DNA of 64,000 nt. It comes from CAIYPG01 sp903864555. GTDB taxonomy: Bacteria; Pseudomonadota; Gammaproteobacteria; Burkholderiales; SG8-39. The stretch lies in contig CANJJT010000002.1 in NCBI GenBank assembly GCA_947474715.1, positions 62,001 to 126,000 of the forward strand, in the 5' to 3' direction. Below are positions 33,597-42,008 of the stretch, piece after piece; the stretch's first letter is position 1, and every line of letters begins with the position of its first letter. The translations under genes and the position numbers were made by a program. Under the pieces are notes generated by a model that saw only the letters and a list, made by a program, of their open reading frames with translations, ran no database searches and was not told where the DNA came from.

Positions 33597-35084
33597 CTAC
33601 AGCAATGCCTCTATCCGGTCGCACAGCGACTTGATGATCTTCAATCGGGCCACGTACTTGTCGTTGGAGGGCACCAGGACCCAGGGTGCCAGCGAAGTGC
33701 TGGTTCGCTCGATCATCTCGGCCGCCGCCACCTGGTACTGCGCCCACTTCTTGCGGTTGCGCCAGTCCTCCTCGGTTATCTTGAACTGCTTGTGGCGGGT
33801 CTTCTCGCGCTCCTTGAAGCGGCGGTACTGCTCTTCCTTGGAAATCTGCAGCCAGAACTTCATGACGATGCCGCCGTTGCGTGCGAGCTGCTCCTCGAAG
33901 TCGTTGATCTCGGCATAGGCGCGCATCCAGTCCGCCTCGGCGGCGAACTTCTCCACCCGCTCCACCAGCACGCGACCGTACCAGCTGCGGTCATAAATGG
34001 TGTAGCGGCCCTTCATCGGCACATGGCGCCAAAAGCGCCACAGGTAGGGCTGCGCCTTCTCCTCGTCGGTGGGTGCGGCGATCGGGATGATCCGGTAAAG
34101 CCTGGCATCCAGCGCGCTGGCAATCCGGCGCACCGCACCGCCCTTGCCGGCGGCATCCATGCCCTCGAACACCGCCACGACATTGCGCTCGCGGAACTTC
34201 GGGTGGCGCGTGAGCAGGGCCAGGCGGCGCTGCTCCTTGCGCAGCTCGGATTCATAGCGCTTCTTGGGGATGGTCTGGCTGAGGTCGAGCTGATTGAGCA
34301 GGTCGCGATTGTCGGCCGGCAGTGCCAGCCTGGTGACCTTCTGCGGCGGCAACGATATGGATTTTGTCGACGTGGCGACAAGCCGCGCCTTCATAGCCTC
34401 CAGCAAGGTGCGCGCCACCGTCACCACGCGATACTCCGGATCGGAGCCTTCCACCACGCTCCAGGGGGCCCAGGCCATGCTGGTCTCGCGCAGAGTGTCC
34501 TCGCTGATGCGGTAGAAGCGGTCGTAATACTTGAAGAAGTCCCAATCGCGTTCGGTGACGCGCCAGCGAGTCTCGGGGTCCGCCTCCAGCGACTTGAGGC
34601 GCTCGCGCTGGCGTTTCTTCGACAGGTGGAACCAGAACTTCAGGATCAGCGCGCCGTCATCGGCCAGCATGCGCTCGAAGCGGTTGATGTCCTCGATGGA
34701 GCGCACCATGTCGTTGGCGCGGGCCTGCTTGAACACCCGGTTGACGATGGGCTGGGTATACCAGGAGCCGAATAGCATGCCGATCTTGCCCTTGGGCGGC
34801 AGCGCACGCCAGAAGCGCCACATCGGCGGGCGGGTGCGCTCTTCGTCGGTGGGCGTGTCAAAGGCGTGGGTGTGGATGTGGCGCGGATCCATCCATTCGT
34901 TGAGCAGGTTGACGGTCTCGCCCTTGCCCGCCCCACGCACCCCGGAGAACAGGACGATGACGGGGAATTTGCCGTTCTTCGACAATTCGTACTGGGCGTC
35001 CAGCAGGTCGCCGCGCAGCTGCGGCTCCATGCACTTGAACTCGCCCTTGGAAAGCTTGTGCCCTATCTCGGCGGCTTCGAACAT
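33597..35084 (-). CDS. pap: Polyphosphate:AMP phosphotransferase (two-domain PPK2)
   Basis: 495 aa made of two PPK2 domains, as in Pap, which makes ADP from AMP and polyphosphate. The first domain (about 1-240) has a weaker Walker A (SGVRGAGKGETVNLL, about 47-61) and PPMWRFWRALPPKGK. The second (about 260-495) has the canonical VFEGMDAAGKGGAVRRI, PTDEEKAQPYLWRFWRHVP and YDRSWYGRVLVERVE. GGAGGA precedes the ATG at 35084. It is 80 bp downstream of the DUF2214 gene on the same strand and probably in one FNR-controlled transcript, fitting a role in energy stress. Confidence 0.92.
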   Translation of the reverse strand: MFEAAEIGHKLSKGEFKCMEPQLRGDLLDAQYELSKNGKFPVIVLFSGVRGAGKGETVNLLNEWMDPRHIHTHAFDTPTDEERTRPPMWRFWRALPPKGKIGMLFGSWYTQPIVNRVFKQARANDMVRSIEDINRFERMLADDGALILKFWFHLSKKRQRERLKSLEADPETRWRVTERDWDFFKYYDRFYRISEDTLRETSMAWAPWSVVEGSDPEYRVVTVARTLLEAMKARLVATSTKSISLPPQKVTRLALPADNRDLLNQLDLSQTIPKKRYESELRKEQRRLALLTRHPKFRERNVVAVFEGMDAAGKGGAVRRIASALDARLYRIIPIAAPTDEEKAQPYLWRFWRHVPMKGRYTIYDRSWYGRVLVERVEKFAAEADWMRAYAEINDFEEQLARNGGIVMKFWLQISKEEQYRRFKEREKTRHKQFKITEEDWRNRKKWAQYQVAAAEMIERTSTSLAPWVLVPSNDKYVARLKIIKSLCDRIEALL

Positions 35085-35164
35085 GTCATTCCTCCCGCGG
35101 CCAGTTGCCGCATTTCTTGATCCCGTTTCGCGCCTGTTGCTGCCTGAAGCGGCCGGCCCCGGCG

Positions 35165-35626
35165 CTAGCCAGCATGCCCGATGTTGCGCGCCATGAGCAC
35201 GGCCAGCAGGGGCAGCACGGCAACCAGGCTCAGTTCAGCCGTCAGGAACAGCCTGACCACCTTCAATTCATTGGCCGGAACCGTGAACGCCCCATCCATG
35301 TTCACATGATGGCGCCAGCGTGAATAGTACCGAGTCGGCATCAGGGACAGGCCAGCGACGATGCCAAACACCAGCAGCTTCAGCCAGAACATGGAATTGC
35401 CGGCGTAGAAGACCAGGCCCTTGCTCGAGGCGAAAAAACGCGCGAAGCCGGAGAGCACCACCACGCCCAGGGCAAGAAAATAGAAAGTGTCCAGCCTGCC
35501 AAGGCGTTCGATGGCGTCGCGATTGCCGATCTGGCCGATCTGGCCGAGCAATGCGTATTCGGATGCCACGCAGGCGGCGACCACCAGAATGGCCAGATAG
35601 TGCAGGTATGCAACCAGTACGTCCAT
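35165..35626 (-). CDS. DUF2214-family integral membrane protein
   Basis: 153 aa with four membrane helices: VAYLHYLAILVVAACVASEY (about 5-25), FYFLALGVVVLSGFARFF (48-65), MFWLKLLVFGIVAGLSLMPT (79-98) and LFLTAELSLVAVLPLLAVLM (126-145). The HYLAI motif with His and the following segments are typical of DUF2214; the function is unknown. A perfect FNR box and a well-spaced -10 candidate lie upstream, so it is probably induced at low oxygen and leads the DUF2214-pap transcript. Confidence 0.88.
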   Translation of the reverse strand: MDVLVAYLHYLAILVVAACVASEYALLGQIGQIGNRDAIERLGRLDTFYFLALGVVVLSGFARFFASSKGLVFYAGNSMFWLKLLVFGIVAGLSLMPTRYYSRWRHHVNMDGAFTVPANELKVVRLFLTAELSLVAVLPLLAVLMARNIGHAG

Positions 35627-35691
35627 GAAAGTCCCTTCCCGAACCAGCGACTCGCCTCACAATCCGGCAGATCCACCCCTTCAATGAGTAA

Positions 35692-35732
35692 AGCTTAGTC
35701 CTGCACCGCCCCGGGCCCTTGATCCGCATCAA
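35692..35732 (-). promoter_or_regulatory. FNR/ANR-type promoter of DUF2214-pap
   Basis: Perfect palindromic box TTGAT-CCGC-ATCAA at 35719-35732. In the minus direction a -10 candidate, TAAGCT (35697-35692), lies 21 bp further, the spacing of a class II FNR site. The box may also serve the plus-strand DUF1328 remnant 155 bp away. Confidence 0.65.
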
Positions 35733-35886
35733 ATGCCCCCGGCGCGGCGCCTGGGCAAGAATCGCGCGTCAGCCGCTGCACCCACCCCAACAGAAAAGCC
35801 CCTACGTCGGCATGCGCGGGCCACCGACAGCAATTTCCATCAGGAAATCTAGCGTGAAAGGGTCTCCACTCCTGAAGGAACCCGAC

Positions 35887-36049
35887 ATGATCTCCTGGGC
35901 GTCACTTTTCTGGTCATTGCACTCGTCGCTGCGGTCCTTGGCTTCAGTGGCATTGCCGGCACCGCTGTGAACATCGCCTGGCTACTGGCCGTGGTCGGCA
36001 TCGTGCTGCCATCGCGTTTGCCATCATGGGACGGCGGCGGCCTATCTGA
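35887..36049 (+). pseudogene. DUF1328 (YtjA-like) small membrane protein, two frameshifts
   Basis: AAGGA precedes ATG-ATC-TCC-TGG (MISWA). The frame then shifts by one missing base to LGVTFLVIALVAAVLGFSGI, AGTAVNIAWLLAVVGIVL, and shifts again where about four bases are missing to IAFAIMGRRRPI and a stop at 36047-36049. The three pieces in order reproduce a complete DUF1328 protein of about 54 aa with two membrane helices. As it stands, the ATG frame ends after 27 residues. Confidence 0.8.
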
Positions 36050-36143
36050 ACGAAGAAGAGGGAACGAAAAAGACCGCGCGATGAAATCGCAACCAGCTGC
36101 CGGGCCGGCGCATGGCCGCCCGATTCCACCCAGGGCTGCCGGT

Positions 36144-37757
36144 TCAGGAGCTGCAAGACAGAGCCGAGCAGCCCGGACGATTGCGCGCCCATTCCGGACG
36201 ACGGGCGGCCAGCAACGCTTCGTCTGGCTGTTCATCATAGGGATGGCGCAACACCCGCATCAGCCTTTCCAGGGGCCCGGCATCCCCCGCAGCCAGCGCA
36301 TCGATGGCCTGCTGCGCCAGATAGTTGCGCGGAACGTATTTTGGATTGACCCGGTCCATGTGGGCGCGCCGCACGGCCGCCGGTAGCGCCTCTGCCGCCG
36401 CCCGCTGCAGGTATTGCCGCAACCAGCCGGTCAGTTGCCCGGCGTAGTCGCCCTCCAATACGGTCGGCAGGTAGAGCGCCGGCCGGATGCAGTCGATCAG
36501 CGCAGCATCCTCCACCTCGCCATCGGGCAGGCGTGACAGCGCGCGGAAGAACAGCGTCATGTCGGTCTCGGTGGCCTGCAGCAGCTTGAACAGGCCGTCG
36601 ATCAGCGCCTCGTCCCCCGGACGATCCAGCCCGGCGACACCCAGCTTACCGGCCAGCATGCGCGCCGACTCGCGCTCGAAGGTATCGGCAAACACCGTCA
36701 GCCCGTGTTCCAGCGGTGCGGTGCCCTGCATCAGGGGCAGCAAGGCATTGGCCAGGCGCACCAGGTTCCATTGCGCGATGTGCGGCTGGTTGCCGTAGCA
36801 GTAGCGGCGTCCCGGGAGGTCGGTGGTATTGGGCGTCCAGTCCAGTTCGTAGCCCTCCAGCCAGCCATAGGGGCCGTAGTCGATGGTGAGCCCGAGGATG
36901 GACATGTTGTCGGTGTTCATCACGCCATGCACGAAACCCACACGCATCCATTCCGAGACCATCACCGCGGTGCGCCGGCACACTTCGGCAAACCACTGTG
37001 CATAGACCTCGGGCGAAGGCGTGCCCAGCTCCGGGTAGTGGCTGGTGATGACGAAGTCGGCCAGCTGGCGCAATAACTGCAGTTCCTGCTGCGCTGCGAA
37101 TATCTCGAAATTGCCGAAGCGGATGAAGCTGGGCGCGACACGACAAACGATGGCGCCGGGCTCGGCCTCGGGGCGCCCGTCATAGAACATGTCGCGCACC
37201 ACGGGGTCGCCCGTGCCCACCAGGCTGAGGGCACGCGTGGTGGGCACGCCCAGGTGGTGCATGGCCTCGCTGCAGAGGAATTCACGCACCGAGGAACGCA
37301 GCACCGCGCGCCCGTCGGCGGTGCGGGAGTAAGGCGTGGGGCCCGCCCCCTTCAGCTGCATTTCGTAGTGACGGCCATCGGCGCCCTCGAGTTCGGCCAG
37401 GGTGATGGCACGTCCATCGCCCAGCTGGCCGGCCCAGTTGCCGAACTGATGGCCGCCATAGCGCGCGGCAAACGGCTGCATGCCGGAGAGCACGCGATTG
37501 CCACCCAGCACTTCGGCGGCGGCACCTGTGGCAGCCGGTCGAGCCAGTCCCAGCAGGGCCGCCGCCTCATCCGACCACGCGAGCAGTTGCGGGGCAGCTA
37601 CCGGCGTGGGTGTCACCAGGGTATACCCGGCATTGCGCACCTGACGCGGGCGGTTGTCGGCCAGCGGATCCCCCGGCAGCGCCTGCACGAAACCGTTCTC
37701 CCAGCTGTCGATGCTGGCAAGCTCGCGTGCAATTTGTACGGGGGTGATCTGGTTCAC
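36144..37757 (-). CDS. selO: Protein adenylyltransferase SelO (YdiU family), Cys form
   Basis: Pseudokinase-fold enzyme that transfers AMP from ATP to Ser/Thr/Tyr of target proteins; bacterial members help in the response to oxidative stress. The 537-residue product has FAARYGGHQFGNWAGQLGDG (about 97-116), MQLKGAGPTPYSRTADGRAV, SSVREFLCSEAMHHLGVPTT, VGFVHGVMNTDNMSILGLTI and IDYGPYGWL. The C-terminus ends CSALSCSS: Cys535 occupies the place that is selenocysteine in animal SelO. Length and end are normal. It is 63 bp after the MFS gene on the same strand. Confidence 0.94.
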   Translation of the reverse strand: MNQITPVQIARELASIDSWENGFVQALPGDPLADNRPRQVRNAGYTLVTPTPVAAPQLLAWSDEAAALLGLARPAATGAAAEVLGGNRVLSGMQPFAARYGGHQFGNWAGQLGDGRAITLAELEGADGRHYEMQLKGAGPTPYSRTADGRAVLRSSVREFLCSEAMHHLGVPTTRALSLVGTGDPVVRDMFYDGRPEAEPGAIVCRVAPSFIRFGNFEIFAAQQELQLLRQLADFVITSHYPELGTPSPEVYAQWFAEVCRRTAVMVSEWMRVGFVHGVMNTDNMSILGLTIDYGPYGWLEGYELDWTPNTTDLPGRRYCYGNQPHIAQWNLVRLANALLPLMQGTAPLEHGLTVFADTFERESARMLAGKLGVAGLDRPGDEALIDGLFKLLQATETDMTLFFRALSRLPDGEVEDAALIDCIRPALYLPTVLEGDYAGQLTGWLRQYLQRAAAEALPAAVRRAHMDRVNPKYVPRNYLAQQAIDALAAGDAGPLERLMRVLRHPYDEQPDEALLAARRPEWARNRPGCSALSCSS

Positions 37758-37785
37758 TGCGATGTCTCCGAAGATGGCCTGGGCA

Positions 37786-39378
37786 TTATCCCTGCCTGAG
37801 GGGGATTGCGCTGCTGTCGTTCGGTGCGGCGCCGGTGACGACCGTCGGTGGCGTGGACGGCTGCGACTGTACTGCCGGGCGGGCCTCGGCAGCGGGCGCC
37901 GCCAGGTTGCGCGAGCGCCAGGCCAGCAACAAGGTCAGCGCGCCGGCCAGGCAAACGCCCCAGAACACCCAGTGCAGCCCGCCTGCCAGCCCCTCGCGCA
38001 ACACTGCCAGCACCGCCGGGTCGGCAGCCGTTCGGGCCGGGCCTGACGCGGCAGGCAGTCCGCCCAGCAGTTGCTGCAGGTCATCCACGCCCAGCCGCCC
38101 GGCCCAGCCTTCGCGCTCCAGATGGCGCTGCACCATGACATTGAGCAGGCCGCCGAACAGGGCTGAGCCCACCGCGTTGCCCAGCATGCGCATCAGCATG
38201 TTCGAGGCGGTGGCCGCACCGCGCTGGGTCCAGGGCACACTGGACTGTATGGTGATCATGAAGGTGATGCTGATGGTGCCCATGCCGGCCCCCAGCAGCA
38301 CCGCGCCCAGGGTGAGCAGCGTCACCCCGGTGCTGAACTGTACCGCCAGCGCAATCACCAGGCTGCCGAAAAACACGGCCACGCCGCCGATGCGGGCCAG
38401 GCGGCGGGCGCCCACCCGCACCAGCAACCGGCCTGCCACCACCGTAGCGATGGGCCAGCCGATCGACATGGCCGACAGCGCAAAGCCGGCGCGGATGGCC
38501 GAGGCGCCCAGCACCCCCTGGGCAAAGGTCGGCACGAAGGTCACGACCCCGGCAATCACCACGCCCGAGAGCAGCGTGGTGGCATTGGCCACGGCGATGA
38601 GCGGCGTTCGCCACAGCTCGAAATTCACCACCGGCTCCGCAGCGCGGCGCTCCTGGCGCACGAACAACACCGCGCAGACCACGAACACCAGTCCGAGCAC
38701 CGCCAGGCCCGCCGGCCCGAGGTCGCCGGCGTGGGTGAGGCACAGCATCAGCGAGGACAGCCCGGCCAGCAGCAGCACCGCGCCGGGGTAATCGACCTGC
38801 ACGCGCCGGTGTGACACATCCTCGTGCAGGCAGGTAGCAATGATGAAGACGGCGACGATGCCGAAGGGCACATTCACCCAGAACACCCAGGACCAGTCGA
38901 CGTACTGCACGATGAGCGCCCCGGCCAGCGGGCCGACGATGGCCGACACCCCCCAGACGCTGGCCACATAGCCCTGCACACGGCCGCGCTCCTCGATGGG
39001 ATAGAGGTCGCCGATGAGCGTCATCGCCAGGGGCACCACGGCACCGCCGCCAATGCCCTGTATCAGCCGGAACACCACCAGCGAGGGCATGGACCAGGCG
39101 ATGCCGCACAGCACCGAGCCGGCGATGAACATGGCCAGCCCGAACAGCAGCACGCGCTTGCGCCCGAACAGATCGGAGAGCTTGCCGTACACCGGCACGG
39201 TCACCACCTGCATCAGCAGGTAGGAGGAAAACACCCAGCTGTACAGCGACATGTCGCCAAGGCGCGCCACGATGGTCGGCATGGAGGTGGCCACGATGGT
39301 CGCCTCGATGGCGCCCATGAACATGGACATGATGACGGCACCCAGCACCAGCGGCCGCCGCGTTTGCTTGCTGATCAT
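37786..39378 (-). CDS. MFS multidrug exporter, DHA2 (EmrB/QacA) family
   Basis: Inner-membrane drug:H+ antiporter of about 530 aa with 14 predicted helices. Helix 1 carries the DHA2-type acidic site (GAVIMSMFMGAIEATIVATS, then MPTIVARLGD). Loop 2-3 has the MFS motif GKLSDLFGRKRVLLFG. Motif C-like WGVSAIVGPLAGALIVQY and DWSWVFWVNVPFG follow. The start at 39378 (MISKQTRRPL) is preferred on homology; a start at 39420 is possible and no strong ribosome-binding site decides. There is no adjacent membrane-fusion partner (EmrA). The 3' neighbour is selO. Confidence 0.92.
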   Translation of the reverse strand: MISKQTRRPLVLGAVIMSMFMGAIEATIVATSMPTIVARLGDMSLYSWVFSSYLLMQVVTVPVYGKLSDLFGRKRVLLFGLAMFIAGSVLCGIAWSMPSLVVFRLIQGIGGGAVVPLAMTLIGDLYPIEERGRVQGYVASVWGVSAIVGPLAGALIVQYVDWSWVFWVNVPFGIVAVFIIATCLHEDVSHRRVQVDYPGAVLLLAGLSSLMLCLTHAGDLGPAGLAVLGLVFVVCAVLFVRQERRAAEPVVNFELWRTPLIAVANATTLLSGVVIAGVVTFVPTFAQGVLGASAIRAGFALSAMSIGWPIATVVAGRLLVRVGARRLARIGGVAVFFGSLVIALAVQFSTGVTLLTLGAVLLGAGMGTISITFMITIQSSVPWTQRGAATASNMLMRMLGNAVGSALFGGLLNVMVQRHLEREGWAGRLGVDDLQQLLGGLPAASGPARTAADPAVLAVLREGLAGGLHWVFWGVCLAGALTLLLAWRSRNLAAPAAEARPAVQSQPSTPPTVVTGAAPNDSSAIPLRQG

Positions 39379-39784
39379 GACAGACAGGACTTTCGTGATA
39401 CCCGTCACTGCGGCTGGCAAACCCCTGGCGGGGTCCGGCTCGCTGCATGCGACTCGAGGAAGACATTCTAAGTCGCCCGAATGAAATGACCGTCAGCCTC
39501 TCTGAATCGGGGCAGCATGAGACACGCATCCGCTCGCGCAGGGGCTCACTCTGTCAGTCCGACACCCCGGACAATGCCAGTCAGTGGCCTGAAAGCTTGC
39601 GCGTGTATCTTGACCCCCTGCCGTAGTCGCGGGCGCTGCAGGGCCTGCCGGGGCAACCCGGCGAGTCAGGTGGAATGCGCGGAAACGGTTTTCTCCGATA
39701 GTACGTTCAGGCCCGCCCGTGCATGTCACGCGCGGGCTGTTTTTTTGGTGACTCACCGAAAGCCGGTGATGAAGCCGATGCGGG

Positions 39785-39827
39785 TGTTAACCCCCTTGTT
39801 AAAGGTTCTTCGTCAAATTCCGGGGAG
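39785..39827. repeat. CCCCCTTGT repeat arm with GGTTCTTCGTC tail
   Basis: GTTAACCCCCTTGTTAAAGG followed by TTCTTCGTCAAATTCCGGGGAG. Matches, inverted, 27835-27872 and (tail only) 40135-40168, and directly 27585-27622. Together with 40135-40168 it forms an outer inverted repeat around the 255-bp element at 39844-40099. The stretch 39421-39784 before it shows no gene. Confidence 0.6.
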
Positions 39828-39843
39828 ACGTGGCTGCGACGCG

Positions 39844-40099
39844 GTTTACCCCCTTGTCAAAGGGGGCCGACTCGTGAGCGCAGCGCACGAGCGGGGGGAT
39901 TTTCTCTCGCTGCCTTTACCGTTCGCCAGTCATGACCGCATGGAGGCCCTGAATGTCGTCCGGCACCTCACAGCTTGCAAGGCAACAAGCATGAGCTGGG
40001 CTCATGCAGAGCCGGAAAAAGGCAATGAGACCAGCCCGGCTGGCCAAAATCCCCCCGCGCGACTGCGTCGCGTCGGCCCCCTTTGACAAGGGGGTTTAC
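39844..40099. repeat. 255-bp inverted-repeat element (MITE-like), copy 2
   Basis: Same structure as 12026-12280 but in the opposite orientation. The left arm is GTTTACCCCCTTGTCAAAGG and onward with a variable hairpin CTCGTG...CACGAG, and the right arm has CGCGAC-TGC-GTCGCG. The core of about 140 bp shares long blocks with the reverse complement of copy 1 (CGTTCGCCAGTCATGACC, GGCAATGAGACCAGCC). No transposase gene. Confidence 0.8.
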
Positions 40100-40134
40100 A
40101 CCGCCGTGCCTGCCAAGCTTGCTGCCAATGCCGT

Positions 40135-40168
40135 CCCCGGAAATCGACGAAGAACCTGCTTTGTCGGG
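40135..40168. repeat. Inverted counterpart of the GGTTCTTCGTC tail
   Basis: CCCCGGAAATCGACGAAGAACC, then TGCTTTGTCGGG: the reverse complement of the tail at 39806-39825 with few changes, closing the composite repeat region 39785-40168. Confidence 0.5.
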
Positions 40169-40192
40169 CTGTCACAGAGCGTCGGTCCTGGC

Positions 40193-40465
40193 TCAGCAGG
40201 CTGCAGATGACCCCGTGGCCGGATCAGCGTCGACATCATCACCGCCCTCTTGCCCTTGTTCATTCCTGCTGCCACCTTCCAGGCCGGCACTTCGGGACGC
40301 CGTCACGGTCGCCCCATCATTCAACAGGCCGACCCAGCTCAGCTGCCGCCCCTTGCGATGGTCCTTGCGTGCGAGATGCATGCCCTCGGGCGAAAGGGTG
40401 AGCGTATAAGCCTGACCCGCAATGTGGATTTCACGCTTGAGTGGTCCCTGCAGCAGGGTGGTCAT
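40193..40465 (-). CDS. Conserved hypothetical protein (small, soluble)
   Basis: 90 aa. The N-terminal 50 residues (MTTLLQGPLKREIHIAGQAY, TLTLSPEGMHL, KDHRKGRQLSWVGLLN) resemble from memory a small conserved hypothetical family of Betaproteobacteria of about 60-90 aa. The C-terminal part is low-complexity and acidic (GGSRNEQGQEGGDDVDADP). AGGGGAAGG precedes the ATG. It has no signal peptide or membrane segment and is divergent from the haloacid dehalogenase gene. Function unknown. Confidence 0.7.
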   Translation of the reverse strand: MTTLLQGPLKREIHIAGQAYTLTLSPEGMHLARKDHRKGRQLSWVGLLNDGATVTASRSAGLEGGSRNEQGQEGGDDVDADPATGSSAAC

Positions 40466-40625
40466 GCCTTCCCCTGGTGGTGAGATTGAGTGGCCGGTCC
40501 AGCCAGTCCGGACGGTGGCCGGTGGTTGCTACACTGTCTGGACAACATCCGGCAGCGGCAATTCCCGCAATCGCGCAACAGCAGGCAGGCCTGCGCCGGA
40601 TTCATCCATTCAAGGAGAGGCATCC

Positions 40626-41372
40626 ATGCAGGCGGTTTCGCAAGGCGGCGGGACAGCGGGAAACATTCCGGCGGTGCGGGCACTGGTGTTCGACGTGTTC
40701 GGCACGGTGGTCGACTGGCGCAGTTCCATCATCCGCGAAGGCGAGATGCTGACGGCCAGCCGCGGCCTGAAAGCAGACTGGCCGGCCTTTGCCGATGCCT
40801 GGCGCGCCGGCTACAAGCCGGCCATGGACCGGGTGCGCAAGGGCGCCCTGTCCTGGACCAACATCGATGTGCTGCACCGGGAGATCCTCGACAGCCTGCT
40901 ACCCGCCTTCGGACTGCAGTCGCTATCGCCCGCGGATCTGGAACACCTGAACCGCGTCTGGCACCGGCTGATGCCCTGGCCGGACACGGTCTCCGGCCTC
41001 AACCGCCTGAAGTCACGCTACCTCATCAGCACCTTGTCCAATGGCAACGTGGCCTTGCTGGTCAATATGGCCAAGAACGCCGGGCTGCCCTGGGACTGCG
41101 TGATGTCGGCAGAGCTGTTCTCTCACTACAAGCCCGATCCCGAGGTCTACGAAGGCGCAGCGCGCATGCTGGACCTGCCGCGCGAACAGGTGATGATGGT
41201 GGCCGCACACACCAATGACCTGCGCGCGGCACGTGCGGCCGGACTGGCCACCGCCTATGTGCATCGCCCGCTGGAGCACGGCCCGGGATCGAAACCGGAA
41301 GTGGTGGCACAGGGAGACTTCGATGTGGTGGCCAGCGACTTCCTCGATCTGGCGCGTCGCATCGGCGCCTGA
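40626..41372 (+). CDS. HAD-superfamily haloacid dehalogenase, type II
   Basis: 248 aa. The HAD core has nucleophile Asp23 in VFDVFGTVVDWR, the second motif Ser/Thr in LISTLSNGN, Lys in HYKPDPEVYEGA, and a final motif MVAAHTNDLRAARAAGLATA. The cap domain lies about 35-115. The order and the D-x-F-G-T-V-x-D motif fit L-2-haloacid dehalogenase (type II) proteins, which hydrolyse 2-halo acids to 2-hydroxy acids; other HAD substrates are possible. AAGGAGAGG precedes the ATG at 40626. Confidence 0.9.
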   Translation: MQAVSQGGGTAGNIPAVRALVFDVFGTVVDWRSSIIREGEMLTASRGLKADWPAFADAWRAGYKPAMDRVRKGALSWTNIDVLHREILDSLLPAFGLQSLSPADLEHLNRVWHRLMPWPDTVSGLNRLKSRYLISTLSNGNVALLVNMAKNAGLPWDCVMSAELFSHYKPDPEVYEGAARMLDLPREQVMMVAAHTNDLRAARAAGLATAYVHRPLEHGPGSKPEVVAQGDFDVVASDFLDLARRIGA

Positions 41373-41994
41373 TGGTCACGGCACCGCCCTGGACAGGCGT
41401 GGGCAGCCATGATAACAATCATCATGAAAACCTAATATCCAAATTGATCATGTCTTGTTATTGATCACAATATCCGGAAAGACGTCGCATCATGGCGGAT
41501 CCGCCAATACGCCGAAAGGTCGTCGGCTCGAGCCTGCCGCCTTCACATTGCGAGCGCATCGAAAGCGCCCCGCTGCAGTGAGAAACGCTCCGGTGGCGCC
41601 CCTTGATCCGGCCTCAACCACCCTCGCCGGGCAGGACCTCAGGACATCATCGATGCGAGCAGGGCCAGGCTGACGACGGCCAGCATCAGCGAAGTCAGGC
41701 TGACCAGGCAGGCCTGGTTTTTACTGTGCTGGCGCTCACTGGATGGGGGGTCACTGCTTCCGGGTTCACTGCGTCGCGGTCGCAATGCCGGCATGCGCCT
41801 GGGACGCATTGCTGCCCATATGGCCTGGGCGGGCCGGGCTCCGCCCACAGGTCTCAGTCTTCTGCTTGCGCTTGCGCTTGCGTGCATGGATGGTCTTCCC
41901 TCTGGCGACAGCATGCCCCGGAGGTGTTACACGCTGATGAAGGCGGGATTGCATCTCTGACCCGACTGGCGCAGGGGCCGCGCCTTCCGGCCCC
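41373..41994. other. Gene-free region with an AT-rich patch
   Basis: No convincing gene in about 620 bp. An AT-rich stretch at about 41408-41476 contains two TTGATCA copies (TTGATCATG, TTGATCACA) separated by about 14 bp and could be a regulatory region. A minus-strand frame at 41639-41914 ends in a hydrophobic stretch (LVSLTSLMLAVVSLALLASM) that could be a small membrane protein, but it lacks support for a start. Confidence 0.4.
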
Positions 41995-42008
41995 TGCCGC
42001 GACTCCCG

